Shown here piece by piece: positions 1 to 6,427 of a stretch of DNA of 6,621 nucleotides (position 1 is the first letter of the stretch; every line of letters starts with the position of its first letter). Source of the stretch: Lachnoclostridium sp. (GTDB taxonomy: Bacteria; Bacillota; Clostridia; Lachnospirales; Lachnospiraceae). Below the pieces are notes generated by a model. It was not told the DNA's origin. It saw nothing but the letters and a program-made list of their open reading frames with translations, and made no database searches. The stretch lies in NCBI GenBank assembly GCA_003445895.1, contig DMCD01000161.1, forward strand, positions 1,220 to 7,840. Direction: 5' to 3'. Position numbers and translations under genes: made by a program.

Positions 1-690
1 AAGCCGGGAATAAAGCTCATCCGCTACGGGACGGAATTCTATAATGACTGCCGCGCCGAGGATATCACCCTGGAGAACGGCTATCCCCGCTTTACCTGCG
101 TGATCGGAGATAAGAAGGTTACGGTGAAGCTGTCGGTTATGGGGGATCATTATATTCTGAACGCGCTGGCAGCCCTTGCCTGCGCAGACTGTCTCGGAGC
201 CGATCTGGAGGCCGCCGCAAAGGCCCTGGAGGAGTTTAAGGGCTTCCAAGGACGCCAGGATATTGTGGTAAAGGACGGCATCACGATCATTGATGACAGC
301 TACAACGCAAGTCCTGATTCCATGAAGGCAGCCCTCAAGGTACTGCAGTCCGTTTCCGGCTGCAGCCGCCGCATCGCCGTTCTCGGCGATATGAAGGAGC
401 TGGGAAAAGAGGAAGTCCGCTTCCATCGGGATATCGGTGTGATGTGCGCCGGACTGCATCTGGACGTGCTTGTGACCTACGGGGATCTGGCACGGGAAAT
501 TGCCAAGGGCGTCTATGCGGCCAACGGACTGCGCGACAAGGTCCGGATTGAGGCATTCAATGCGCCGGAGGATAAAGAAGAGCTGACAGAGTTCCTGAAA
601 AGCGAGCTCCGGGAGGGCGACGCCGTCCTGTTCAAGGGCTCCAACAGTATGAAACTGGGAGAGATTGCCGCATGCTTTACGCGGAAGTAA
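1..690 (+). CDS. murF: UDP-N-acetylmuramoyl-tripeptide--D-alanyl-D-alanine ligase (MurF), C-terminal half; 5' end outside window
   Basis: MurF is a cytoplasmic ATP-dependent Mur ligase that adds D-Ala-D-Ala to the UDP-MurNAc-tripeptide, the last soluble step of peptidoglycan precursor synthesis. The frame is open from base 1 to a TAA at 688-690, giving 229 residues. The family is usually about 450 residues, so roughly the first half, including the ATP-binding P-loop, lies upstream. Visible family motifs, in fragment numbering, are GDHYILN at 48-54 (the conserved Mur ligase His/Asn region), GRQDI at 84-88, DDSYNASPDSM from 98, VLGDMKELG at 127-135, and FKGSNSMKL at 211-219. The DDSYN(A)xPDSM and VLGDMxELG blocks are specific to MurF rather than MurC, MurD or MurE. 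The second position after the conserved His is Tyr rather than the common Asn. The 3' end overlaps priA by 19 bases, so the two are almost certainly cotranscribed. A GTG at 100 is an internal Val codon, not a start. Confidence 0.95.
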   Translation, partial: KPGIKLIRYGTEFYNDCRAEDITLENGYPRFTCVIGDKKVTVKLSVMGDHYILNALAALACADCLGADLEAAAKALEEFKGFQGRQDIVVKDGITIIDDSYNASPDSMKAALKVLQSVSGCSRRIAVLGDMKELGKEEVRFHRDIGVMCAGLHLDVLVTYGDLAREIAKGVYAANGLRDKVRIEAFNAPEDKEELTEFLKSELREGDAVLFKGSNSMKLGEIAACFTRK

Positions 691-2891
691 TTATTGATAT
701 CGCGCACGCCAGCGTGGACCGGCCCTTCCACTACAGAGTGCCGGATGCGCTGAAAGATACGCTGAAGCCGGGAGATCTGGTAAAGGTTCCCTTCGGAGCC
801 GGCAACCGCCTGCGGCATGGATATGTCATCGGCCTCACCGGCGAGACGGATTATGACCCGGCAAAGATCAAGGAGATTGCGGAGGCGGACCCGCGTGGGC
901 TGTCTGTGCAGTCCCAGCTGATAAGCCTGGCTGCCTGGATGCATGAAACCTACGGCGGTACCATGCATCAGGCGCTCCGAACGGTTCTCCCCGTGCGGCA
1001 GAAGATTCGCCCAAAGGTGAAAAAGACGCTGGTATGCCGGATGGACTATCCGGAGCTTATGGCGGAGGCGGAGAAAGCCAGGCAGAAGAACTACCGGGCC
1101 CGCCTGCGTCTTCTGGAGACCTTTCTGCAGAGTCGGGAAATCCCCCTGGAGATGGCAAGACAGCAGCTGAACATCTCGGATGCCACCCTGAAGCCCCTTC
1201 TTGCGGCGGACAGGATTTCGGTAATCACCAGGCAGGAGATGCGGGGCGGACAGGAAACAGACATCAAGCCGGCCGGAAAAAAACAGCTGAATGAAGAACA
1301 GCAGAAGGCTTTTGATGACTTCTGCGGCCGCTGGGATGCCGGAGACCGGACCACGGAACTTCTGTACGGAATTACGGGAAGCGGAAAAACCGAGGTCTAT
1401 ATGGAGATGATTGAGAAGGTACTCTCGGAGGGTCTCGAGGCAATTCTTCTCATTCCGGAGATTTCCCTCACCTGGCAGACGGTGATGCGCTTTTACGCCC
1501 GGTTCGGCGACCGTATCGCCATCATGAATTCCCGGATGTCGGAGGGAGAGCGCTACGACCAGTGGGAACGGGCACTGAATGGCAGCTGTCAGGTCATGAT
1601 CGGCCCCCGCTCCGCGCTGTTTGCTCCATTTTCCCATCTCGGTCTTATCATCATCGATGAGGAGCATGAGAACTCCTACAAGTCCGAGAATACCCCGCGG
1701 TATCACGCCAGGGAGACGGCGGAGGCGAGAGCGCGCCTCTGCGGCGCAAAGGTGGTGCTGGGTTCGGCCACGCCCTCCATGGAGAGCGCCCACCGCGCTG
1801 CATGTGGGGCTTACCATCTGATGAAGCTCAGCAGGCGGGCTGTGGCCAAAAGCCGGATCGCCGAAACTACGGTGGTTGACATGCGGCAGGAGCTCGCAGA
1901 AGGCAACCGCTCCATATTCAGCCGCACGCTCCGTGAGAGAATGGCAGACTGTCTCGGGCGAAGGGAGCAGATCATGCTTTTCATCAACCGCCGGGGATTT
2001 TCCACCTTCGTATCCTGCCGTTCCTGCGGGGAGCCGGTGCGGTGTCCTCACTGCGATGTCTCGCTGACCCTGCACGGCAGAGACCGGCTGATGTGCCACT
2101 ACTGCGGGTATGAGATAAAACTGCCGGACCGATGCCCGGCCTGTCAGTCTCCCTACCTTGCGGGATTCGGAACCGGAACGGAGCGCCTGGCGGAGATGGT
2201 TTCCGCTGAATTTCCGGGGGCCCGTGTTCTTCGGATGGATGCGGATACAACCCGCCGGAAGGGCGGACACCGGGAGATTCTGGAACAGTTTGCCGACGGA
2301 GAGGCGGACATCCTGGTGGGAACCCAGATGATTGTCAAAGGCCACGATTTTCCGGGGGTCACGCTGGTGGGAATCATGGCGGCAGACCTTTCTCTGAATA
2401 CGCCGGATTTCCGGAGCGCCGAGCGGACCTTCCAGCTTCTGACCCAGGCAGCCGGCCGGGCGGGCCGCGGCTTAAAGCCGGGACATGTGGTGATACAGAC
2501 CTATCAGCCCGACCATTACGCCATCCGGTATGCATCCGCCCAGGATTACGGCGGATTCTTCCGGGAAGAGATGCACTTCCGGCGTCTGGCAGGCTATCCG
2601 CCGGCTGTCACGATGGCGGCCCTCTGGATTTCCTCCGCGGAGGAAGCTCTGCTGGAGCAGGCGGCGGGAAGCTTTCTGGCGGATATCCGGGCTAAGTTTC
2701 ATGACACAGCCGGGCTTCAGATGATTGGCCCCGTCAATGCGCCGGTATACCGTGTTAACGACGTATACAGAAAAATTTTATATTTTAAGACTGCAAACTG
2801 TGATATAATACGAACACTTGGCAGAATGGCAGAAATCAAGGCACATTCGGCGGAATGGAGCCGTCTGACCATACAGTTTGACATAATGTAG
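672..2891 (+). CDS. priA: Primosomal protein N' (PriA), replication-restart DNA helicase
   Basis: PriA recognises stalled or collapsed replication forks, unwinds DNA 3' to 5' with ATP, and starts reloading of the replicative helicase. The 739-residue length is normal for the family. Residues 1 to about 105 form the 3'-end DNA-binding domain, followed by a winged-helix region to about 200. The helicase core shows Walker A GITGSGKT at 233-240, DEEH at 329-332, GTQM at 550-553, and the motif VI block QAAGRAGRG at 592-600. All eight zinc-binding cysteines are present between the helicase motifs: 449, 452, 458, 461, 475, 478, 488 and 491. The C-terminal domain covers about 640-739. The ATG at 672 lies within murF and is preceded by GGGAGAG at 657-663, eight bases upstream, a good SD site. 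No key residue is missing and there is no frameshift. The last 45 codons include an AT-rich patch with a likely promoter for the downstream genes. Confidence 0.97.
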   Translation: MLYAEVIIDIAHASVDRPFHYRVPDALKDTLKPGDLVKVPFGAGNRLRHGYVIGLTGETDYDPAKIKEIAEADPRGLSVQSQLISLAAWMHETYGGTMHQALRTVLPVRQKIRPKVKKTLVCRMDYPELMAEAEKARQKNYRARLRLLETFLQSREIPLEMARQQLNISDATLKPLLAADRISVITRQEMRGGQETDIKPAGKKQLNEEQQKAFDDFCGRWDAGDRTTELLYGITGSGKTEVYMEMIEKVLSEGLEAILLIPEISLTWQTVMRFYARFGDRIAIMNSRMSEGERYDQWERALNGSCQVMIGPRSALFAPFSHLGLIIIDEEHENSYKSENTPRYHARETAEARARLCGAKVVLGSATPSMESAHRAACGAYHLMKLSRRAVAKSRIAETTVVDMRQELAEGNRSIFSRTLRERMADCLGRREQIMLFINRRGFSTFVSCRSCGEPVRCPHCDVSLTLHGRDRLMCHYCGYEIKLPDRCPACQSPYLAGFGTGTERLAEMVSAEFPGARVLRMDADTTRRKGGHREILEQFADGEADILVGTQMIVKGHDFPGVTLVGIMAADLSLNTPDFRSAERTFQLLTQAAGRAGRGLKPGHVVIQTYQPDHYAIRYASAQDYGGFFREEMHFRRLAGYPPAVTMAALWISSAEEALLEQAAGSFLADIRAKFHDTAGLQMIGPVNAPVYRVNDVYRKILYFKTANCDIIRTLGRMAEIKAHSAEWSRLTIQFDIM
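2630..2645. repeat. 16-bp perfect palindrome inside priA
   Basis: TTCCTCCGCGGAGGAA is a gapless inverted repeat centred between 2637 and 2638. It lies within codons for Ile-Ser-Ser-Ala-Glu-Glu at residues 653-658 of PriA. By a simple equal-base estimate, about 0.1 such 16-mers are expected in this window, so it is mildly unusual. It may be a by-product of codon use, and no binding protein can be named. Confidence 0.4.
2801..2809 (+). promoter_or_regulatory. Candidate internal promoter (extended -10) for def and downstream genes
   Basis: The nine bases TGATATAAT match the extended -10 consensus TGnTATAAT perfectly. They sit in an AT-rich patch (about 2770-2812) that stands out in an otherwise GC-rich gene. 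A run of A and T at 2771-2786 lies where upstream RNA polymerase contacts would fall. I find no good -35 hexamer at 16-18 bases spacing; the nearest match, TTAAGA at 2785-2790, is only 13 bases away. An extended -10 can work without a -35, so this is not disqualifying. Transcription would start near 2816, giving a leader of about 113 bases before def that carries the 2891-2906 hairpin. The coding sequence here uses two consecutive ATA isoleucine codons. This is a prediction from sequence only. Confidence 0.55.
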
Positions 2892-2906
2892 CGGGATATG
2901 TCCCGC
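2891..2906 (+). other. Perfect 6-bp hairpin in the priA-def gap
   Basis: GCGGGA (2891-2896), loop TATG, TCCCGC (2901-2906) form a perfect stem that starts on the last base of the priA stop codon and ends four bases before the def SD site. There is no T-run after it, so it is not an intrinsic terminator. It could act as an mRNA processing or stability element, or affect ribosome access to def. Six-bp stems are common by chance in a window this size, so only its position makes it notable. Confidence 0.45.
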
Positions 2907-2910
2907 ATTC

Positions 2911-2918
2911 AGGAAAGG
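2911..2918 (+). promoter_or_regulatory. Ribosome binding site that fixes the def start
   Basis: AGGAAAGG lies ten bases upstream of the ATG at 2929. An in-frame TTG at 2920 would be only one base from this site, too close for initiation, so the ATG at 2929 is the start. The same nine-base string CAGGAAAGG also precedes the metallopeptidase gene. Confidence 0.8.
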
Positions 2919-2928
2919 ATTGATTGCA

Positions 2929-3414
2929 ATGGCTATCCGTCAGATACGTACTATTGGTGATGAGGTTCTGGAGAAGGTGTGCAAGCCGGTAAAGGAGATG
3001 ACGCCTTCCCTCACGCAGCTGATTGACGATATGTTTGATACGATGTACAGTGCCGAAGGCGTGGGACTGGCTGCACCGCAGGTCGGGATCCGCAAGAGAA
3101 TTGTGGTGATCGATGTGGAGGACGGCAATCAGTATGTACTGATTAATCCGAAGATTACCATGACCGAAGGGGCACAGACCGGCGCAGAAGGCTGCCTCAG
3201 CGTTCCCGGCAAGTCCGGTACCGTGACCAGACCCGAGAAGGTAACGGTGCGGGCGCTGGACAGAAACATGCAGGAGTTTGAGCTGACAGCGGAGGGTCTG
3301 CTCGCAAGGGCGATCTGCCATGAGTGTGACCATCTGGACGGAAAGCTCTATGTTGAACTGGTGGAAGGCGAGCTGATGGATGTGACAGCGCCGGAAGAGG
3401 AAGAGGAAGCATGA
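2929..3414 (+). CDS. def: Peptide deformylase
   Basis: Peptide deformylase is a metalloenzyme, usually iron-dependent in cells, that removes the formyl group from the N-terminal formyl-methionine of new proteins at the ribosome exit. The protein is 161 residues, a usual bacterial length. All three signature motifs are present: GVGLAAPQVG at 44-53, EGCLSVP at 87-93 with metal ligand Cys89, and HECDH at 131-135 with metal ligands His131 and His135 and catalytic Glu132. The C-terminus is five consecutive glutamates (156-160) and an alanine. The codons for that tail also form the purine-rich SD site of fmt, which overlaps by ATGA, so the two genes are probably translationally coupled. def may be read both from the murF-priA transcript and from the candidate promoter near 2801. 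No residue needed for catalysis appears to be missing. Confidence 0.97.
   Translation: MAIRQIRTIGDEVLEKVCKPVKEMTPSLTQLIDDMFDTMYSAEGVGLAAPQVGIRKRIVVIDVEDGNQYVLINPKITMTEGAQTGAEGCLSVPGKSGTVTRPEKVTVRALDRNMQEFELTAEGLLARAICHECDHLDGKLYVELVEGELMDVTAPEEEEEA
3398..3406 (+). promoter_or_regulatory. fmt ribosome binding site embedded in the def acidic tail
   Basis: AGGAAGAGG lies inside the alternating GAA/GAG codons for the def poly-Glu tail. Its first AGGA (3398-3401) ends nine bases before the fmt ATG at 3411. A second AGGA at 3404-3407 is too close to be the main site. Confidence 0.65.
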
Positions 3415-4361
3415 GAATTGTTTTCATGGGAACCCCGGATTTCGCCGCGGTGATACTTGATGCGGTGCATGCGGCGGGGCATGAGATTCTGGCCGCGGTC
3501 ACGCAGCCGGATCGCCCGAAGGGACGGGGAAAGGCCATGGCCATGTCCGATGTGAAGATGCGCGCCATGGAGCTGGGAATCCCGGTCCTTCAGCCGGAAC
3601 GGGTCCGGAACAATGAAGAATTTGCCGAAAGCATCCGGACCATGCATCCGGATGTGATTGTGGTGGCCGCCTTCGGCCAGATTCTGCCGAAGGAGATTCT
3701 GGAGCTGCCGCGGCTCGGATGTATCAACGTCCATGCCTCCCTGCTGCCGAAGTACCGGGGTTCCGCCCCGATCCAGCAGGCTGTCCTGAACGGCGATAAG
3801 ATTGCGGGCGTTACAACCATGCAGATGGCGGAAGGCCTCGATACCGGCGACATGCTGGAAAAGGCCAGCGTGGAACTGGCACCGGATGAGACGGGCGGAA
3901 GTCTGTTCGAGCGGCTTTCCCGGGTAGGCGCAGCGCTTATCGTATCAACCCTCGAAAAGGCGGAGGCCGGAACCCTCAGGCCCGAGCCCCAGGACGATGC
4001 TCTTTCCAGCTATGCCGGCATGCTGGACAAAAAGTCCGGACGAATCGACTGGACAAAGCCGGCCTGCGTGATTGAGCGCCTGATCCGTGGAATGAATCCC
4101 TGGCCCACGGCCTATACCAACCGGGACGGAAAGCTTCTGAAGATCTGGAAGGCGGAAGTTCTGGGCGGGGAAGCGGAGGAAGCAGTTCCTGCGGATGCCA
4201 TGCCGGGGGACTGTGTCCTGATACGGAAGGATTCCTTTTCCGTACGGTGCGGCGACGGAATTCTTAGGGTTCTGGAAGTACAGCCGGAGGGGAAGAAGCG
4301 GATGGCGGCGGACGCCTATCTCCGCGGGTATCCCATGAACGGCGGAGAACATTTCGCATAG
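3411..4361 (+). CDS. fmt: Methionyl-tRNA formyltransferase
   Basis: This cytoplasmic enzyme transfers a formyl group from 10-formyltetrahydrofolate to the methionine on initiator tRNA, making the formyl-Met-tRNA used to start translation. The 316-residue length is standard. The N-terminal Rossmann-like formyltransferase domain opens with MRIVFMGTPDFAA. The catalytic triad is visible as Asn106 and His108 in NVHASLLPKYRG and Asp144 in GLDTGDM. Residues from about 205 form the C-terminal OB-like domain that binds tRNA, with the typical segments SGRIDWTKPA and GMNPWPTAYT. The ATG overlaps the def stop codon (ATGA), and SD bases lie in the end of def. It pairs functionally with def, which removes the group that fmt adds. 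It ends at TAG 4359-4361, and 23 bases separate it from the next gene. Confidence 0.97.
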   Translation: MRIVFMGTPDFAAVILDAVHAAGHEILAAVTQPDRPKGRGKAMAMSDVKMRAMELGIPVLQPERVRNNEEFAESIRTMHPDVIVVAAFGQILPKEILELPRLGCINVHASLLPKYRGSAPIQQAVLNGDKIAGVTTMQMAEGLDTGDMLEKASVELAPDETGGSLFERLSRVGAALIVSTLEKAEAGTLRPEPQDDALSSYAGMLDKKSGRIDWTKPACVIERLIRGMNPWPTAYTNRDGKLLKIWKAEVLGGEAEEAVPADAMPGDCVLIRKDSFSVRCGDGILRVLEVQPEGKKRMAADAYLRGYPMNGGEHFA

Positions 4362-4367
4362 AAAACC

Positions 4368-4375
4368 AGGAAAGG
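4368..4375 (+). promoter_or_regulatory. Ribosome binding site that decides the metallopeptidase start
   Basis: AGGAAAGG is nine bases upstream of ATG 4385 but only three bases upstream of the in-frame ATG 4379. The spacing matches the def site (ten bases), which favours 4385. Confidence 0.65.
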
Positions 4376-4384
4376 TGAATGCAT

Positions 4385-5092
4385 ATGTATTACGGTTACG
4401 GATATGGATATGGGTTTGACTGGACCTACTTTCTGATCATCATCGGTGTGCTGCTCTCCATGGGAGCTTCCGCAAAGATGAACGCGACATTTGCCCGGTA
4501 TGCCCGGGTGCGGAGCACTTCGGGACTCACAGGGGCCGAGTGCGCGCAGCGGATTCTTCAGAGTCAGGGACTGTATGACGTGCAGGTGCTGCATGTGCCG
4601 GGAACGCTGACGGACCATTATGATCCGCGAAACCGCACGGTTTCTCTCTCGGATGCCGTTTATGCTTCCGAGTCGGTTGCAGCCATCGGCGTCGCGGCCC
4701 ATGAGTGCGGGCACGCGGTACAGCATGCGACCGGTTATAAGCTGCTGAATCTGCGCTCGGCCATGGTGCCGGTGGTGAATCTGGGTTCGCAGCTGTCCTG
4801 GCCGCTGATTCTGCTCGGCGTCCTGTTCGGCGGATCTTCCCTGGTCAGCTTCGGAATTCTCCTGTTTTCCTTCTGCGTGGCCTTTCAGGTGGTAACGCTC
4901 CCGGTGGAATATGACGCTTCCCGCCGGGCCCTGAATATTCTGGAAGACTACGGGATTGTAGGAGACAGTGAGATCGGAGGGCAGAAAGCGGTACTGGGTG
5001 CTGCGGCGCTGACCTATGTGGCTGCTGCCGCCGGCTCCCTGCTGCAGCTTCTGCGTCTCTTTATGATATTCGGAGGAAGAAGACGTGACTGA
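4385..5092 (+). CDS. Membrane zinc metallopeptidase, YugP-like (neutral zinc metallopeptidase family)
   Basis: This 235-residue membrane protein matches the YugP-type putative zinc peptidases, a family found widely in Firmicutes and without a settled substrate. HECGH at 106-110 is an HEXXH zinc-binding motif with catalytic Glu107. Glu175 in the segment VEYDASRRA is the likely third ligand, by analogy with M48-type peptidases. Hydrophobic segments lie at about 14-30, 126-149, 153-172 and 202-229; the last includes an alanine-rich stretch. The first two may bracket the catalytic domain. The N-terminus carries four Tyr-Gly pairs (residues 3-10) just before the first membrane segment. ATG 4379 would add only Met-His; SD spacing favours 4385. 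The gene lies between fmt and rsmB and overlaps rsmB by eight bases, so coexpression with translation genes is likely. A role in membrane protein quality control is only a guess. The family call is firm and the function is unknown. Confidence 0.88.
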   Translation: MYYGYGYGYGFDWTYFLIIIGVLLSMGASAKMNATFARYARVRSTSGLTGAECAQRILQSQGLYDVQVLHVPGTLTDHYDPRNRTVSLSDAVYASESVAAIGVAAHECGHAVQHATGYKLLNLRSAMVPVVNLGSQLSWPLILLGVLFGGSSLVSFGILLFSFCVAFQVVTLPVEYDASRRALNILEDYGIVGDSEIGGQKAVLGAAALTYVAAAAGSLLQLLRLFMIFGGRRRD

Positions 5093-6413
5093 TATTCCGG
5101 TGCGGGAACTGGCCCTGGATGCTCTGATGGAGATCCTGGAGGAGGGCCGGTTCTGTCATATCGTGATCGGACGCACACTGGACAAATATGCCTATCTTCC
5201 GAGACAGGACAGGGCATTCCTGAAACGCGTCACGGAAGGAACGGTAGAATACCGAATCCGGGCAGATTATATCCTCGGACTATATTCCTCCGTAAAAGTA
5301 AGCAGGATGAAGCCCCTCATCCGCACACTGCTGCGGATGTCGGTTTACCAGATATTTGAGATGGACCGGGTTCCGGATTCCGCGGTCTGCAACGAGGCGG
5401 TAAAGCTGGCGAAGAAGCGGGGATTCCGGGGACTGGCCGGCTTTGTCAACGGGATTCTGCGCAATATTTCCCGGAATAAGGATACCATCACCTGGCCGGA
5501 CGATGAAATCCGCTATTCCATGCCGGCCTGGCTGATTGACCGCTGGAGCAGAGAATACGGGAGAGAGACCTGTCTTCGCATGCTGGAGGCCTTCGCCGGG
5601 GAAAGCCGCGTGACAGTACGCCTCAATTCCGGAAAAAAGGCCCGGGAAGAGGTTCTGCATCTTCTGGAGCAGGACGGCGCATCGCTGATTCCGCTCTATC
5701 CGGAGAATGGCGTGTATATTCTGGATTACTCCGGCGCACCGGATAATCTTACGGCCTTCCGGGAGGGCCTTCTGGCAATTCAGGATCTGAGTTCTTCGCT
5801 CGCCGGGGATGCGGCCGGCATCCGGGAGGGTGACCTGGTTCTGGATGTCTGCGGAGCCCCGGGAGGAAAGGCCCTGCATGCCGCTGAAATTATGCACGGC
5901 ACCGGGCAGGTGATTGTCCGGGACCTTTCCGAAGAAAAGGTGGAGCGCATCCGGGAGAATATTGCCCGCAGCGGATATGAGAATGTCCGCGCCGAAGTCT
6001 TTGATGCAAGAGAATTTGACCCGGATCTGGAAGGCAAGTGCGATATCGTCATCGCCGATCTTCCCTGCTCCGGACTTGGCGTCATCGGACGAAAACCCGA
6101 CATCCGGTATCACGCCTCGGAAGAGGGAATTGCATCCCTTGCCGCCCTGCAGCGGGAGATTCTTCCGGTGGTCTGCCGGTATGTAAAGCCCGGCGGAACC
6201 CTGGTGTACAGCACATGCACCACAACAGGCGAGGAGAATATCGATAATTTCCGCTGGCTTGTGAAAGAGAGCGGGTTTTTACCCGTGGATATCACAGACC
6301 GGTTTCCGGAAGGACTGCGGAAGGAAACCATGAAGGACGGCTATGTGCAGCTGCTTCCGGGGACCGATCCCTGCGACGGGTTCTTTATCTCGGTCCTTTC
6401 AAGAAAAGAATGA
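5085..6413 (+). CDS. rsmB: 16S rRNA (cytosine-967-C5)-methyltransferase RsmB
   Basis: RsmB (also called Sun) uses S-adenosylmethionine to methylate C5 of cytosine 967 (E. coli numbering) in 16S rRNA, a site near the ribosomal P site. The 442-residue length fits. Residues 1 to about 135 form the NusB-like RNA-binding domain, followed by a linker and the Rossmann methyltransferase domain. SAM-binding motif I is DVCGAPGGK at 254-262. Motif IV is DLPCSGLG with Cys328. Motif VI is STCTTTGEEN with Cys378, the likely nucleophile of the two-cysteine mechanism. Motif I has Gly257 where the family commonly has Ala, and ALH after the Lys where TTH is usual. The start is GTG at 5085, eight bases after GGAGG (5072-5076); both lie inside the end of the peptidase gene, suggesting translational coupling. 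The full N-terminal domain supports RsmB over single-domain relatives such as RsmF. Confidence 0.95.
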   Translation: MTDIPVRELALDALMEILEEGRFCHIVIGRTLDKYAYLPRQDRAFLKRVTEGTVEYRIRADYILGLYSSVKVSRMKPLIRTLLRMSVYQIFEMDRVPDSAVCNEAVKLAKKRGFRGLAGFVNGILRNISRNKDTITWPDDEIRYSMPAWLIDRWSREYGRETCLRMLEAFAGESRVTVRLNSGKKAREEVLHLLEQDGASLIPLYPENGVYILDYSGAPDNLTAFREGLLAIQDLSSSLAGDAAGIREGDLVLDVCGAPGGKALHAAEIMHGTGQVIVRDLSEEKVERIRENIARSGYENVRAEVFDAREFDPDLEGKCDIVIADLPCSGLGVIGRKPDIRYHASEEGIASLAALQREILPVVCRYVKPGGTLVYSTCTTTGEENIDNFRWLVKESGFLPVDITDRFPEGLRKETMKDGYVQLLPGTDPCDGFFISVLSRKE

Positions 6414-6427
6414 TCAGTGAGACAGGA

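Noticed and set aside
513..2345. A 610-codon open frame on the minus strand, opposite priA
   Set aside because: It is the mirror of the well-supported priA frame in GC-rich sequence. Its translation is rich in Arg, Pro, Ser and His with no recognisable domain, and it crosses the murF-priA junction.
2767..2787. Minus-strand promoter in the AT-rich patch of priA
   Set aside because: TATAAA-like strings appear on the reverse strand, but any AT-rich patch gives these, and no minus-strand gene follows.
2891..2915. Intrinsic terminator after priA
   Set aside because: The hairpin is followed by ATTCAGGAAAGG rather than a T-run, and its stem is only six pairs.
2920..2928. TTG start for def, adding Met-Ile-Ala
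   Set aside because: It is one base from the SD site, while ATG 2929 has normal spacing and gives the usual deformylase N-terminus.
3632..3652. Direct repeat of GCATCCGGA in fmt
   Set aside because: Two nine-base copies three bases apart are explained by codons within the conserved formyltransferase domain and do not recur nearby as an array.
4379..4384. ATG 4379 as the metallopeptidase start
   Set aside because: It is only three bases from the end of AGGAAAGG. It cannot be fully excluded, but ATG 4385 has better spacing and the difference is two residues.
5280..6113. A 277-codon open frame on the minus strand, opposite rsmB
   Set aside because: It lies wholly inside rsmB, has no recognisable domain or motif, and reads as a shadow of the rsmB codons.
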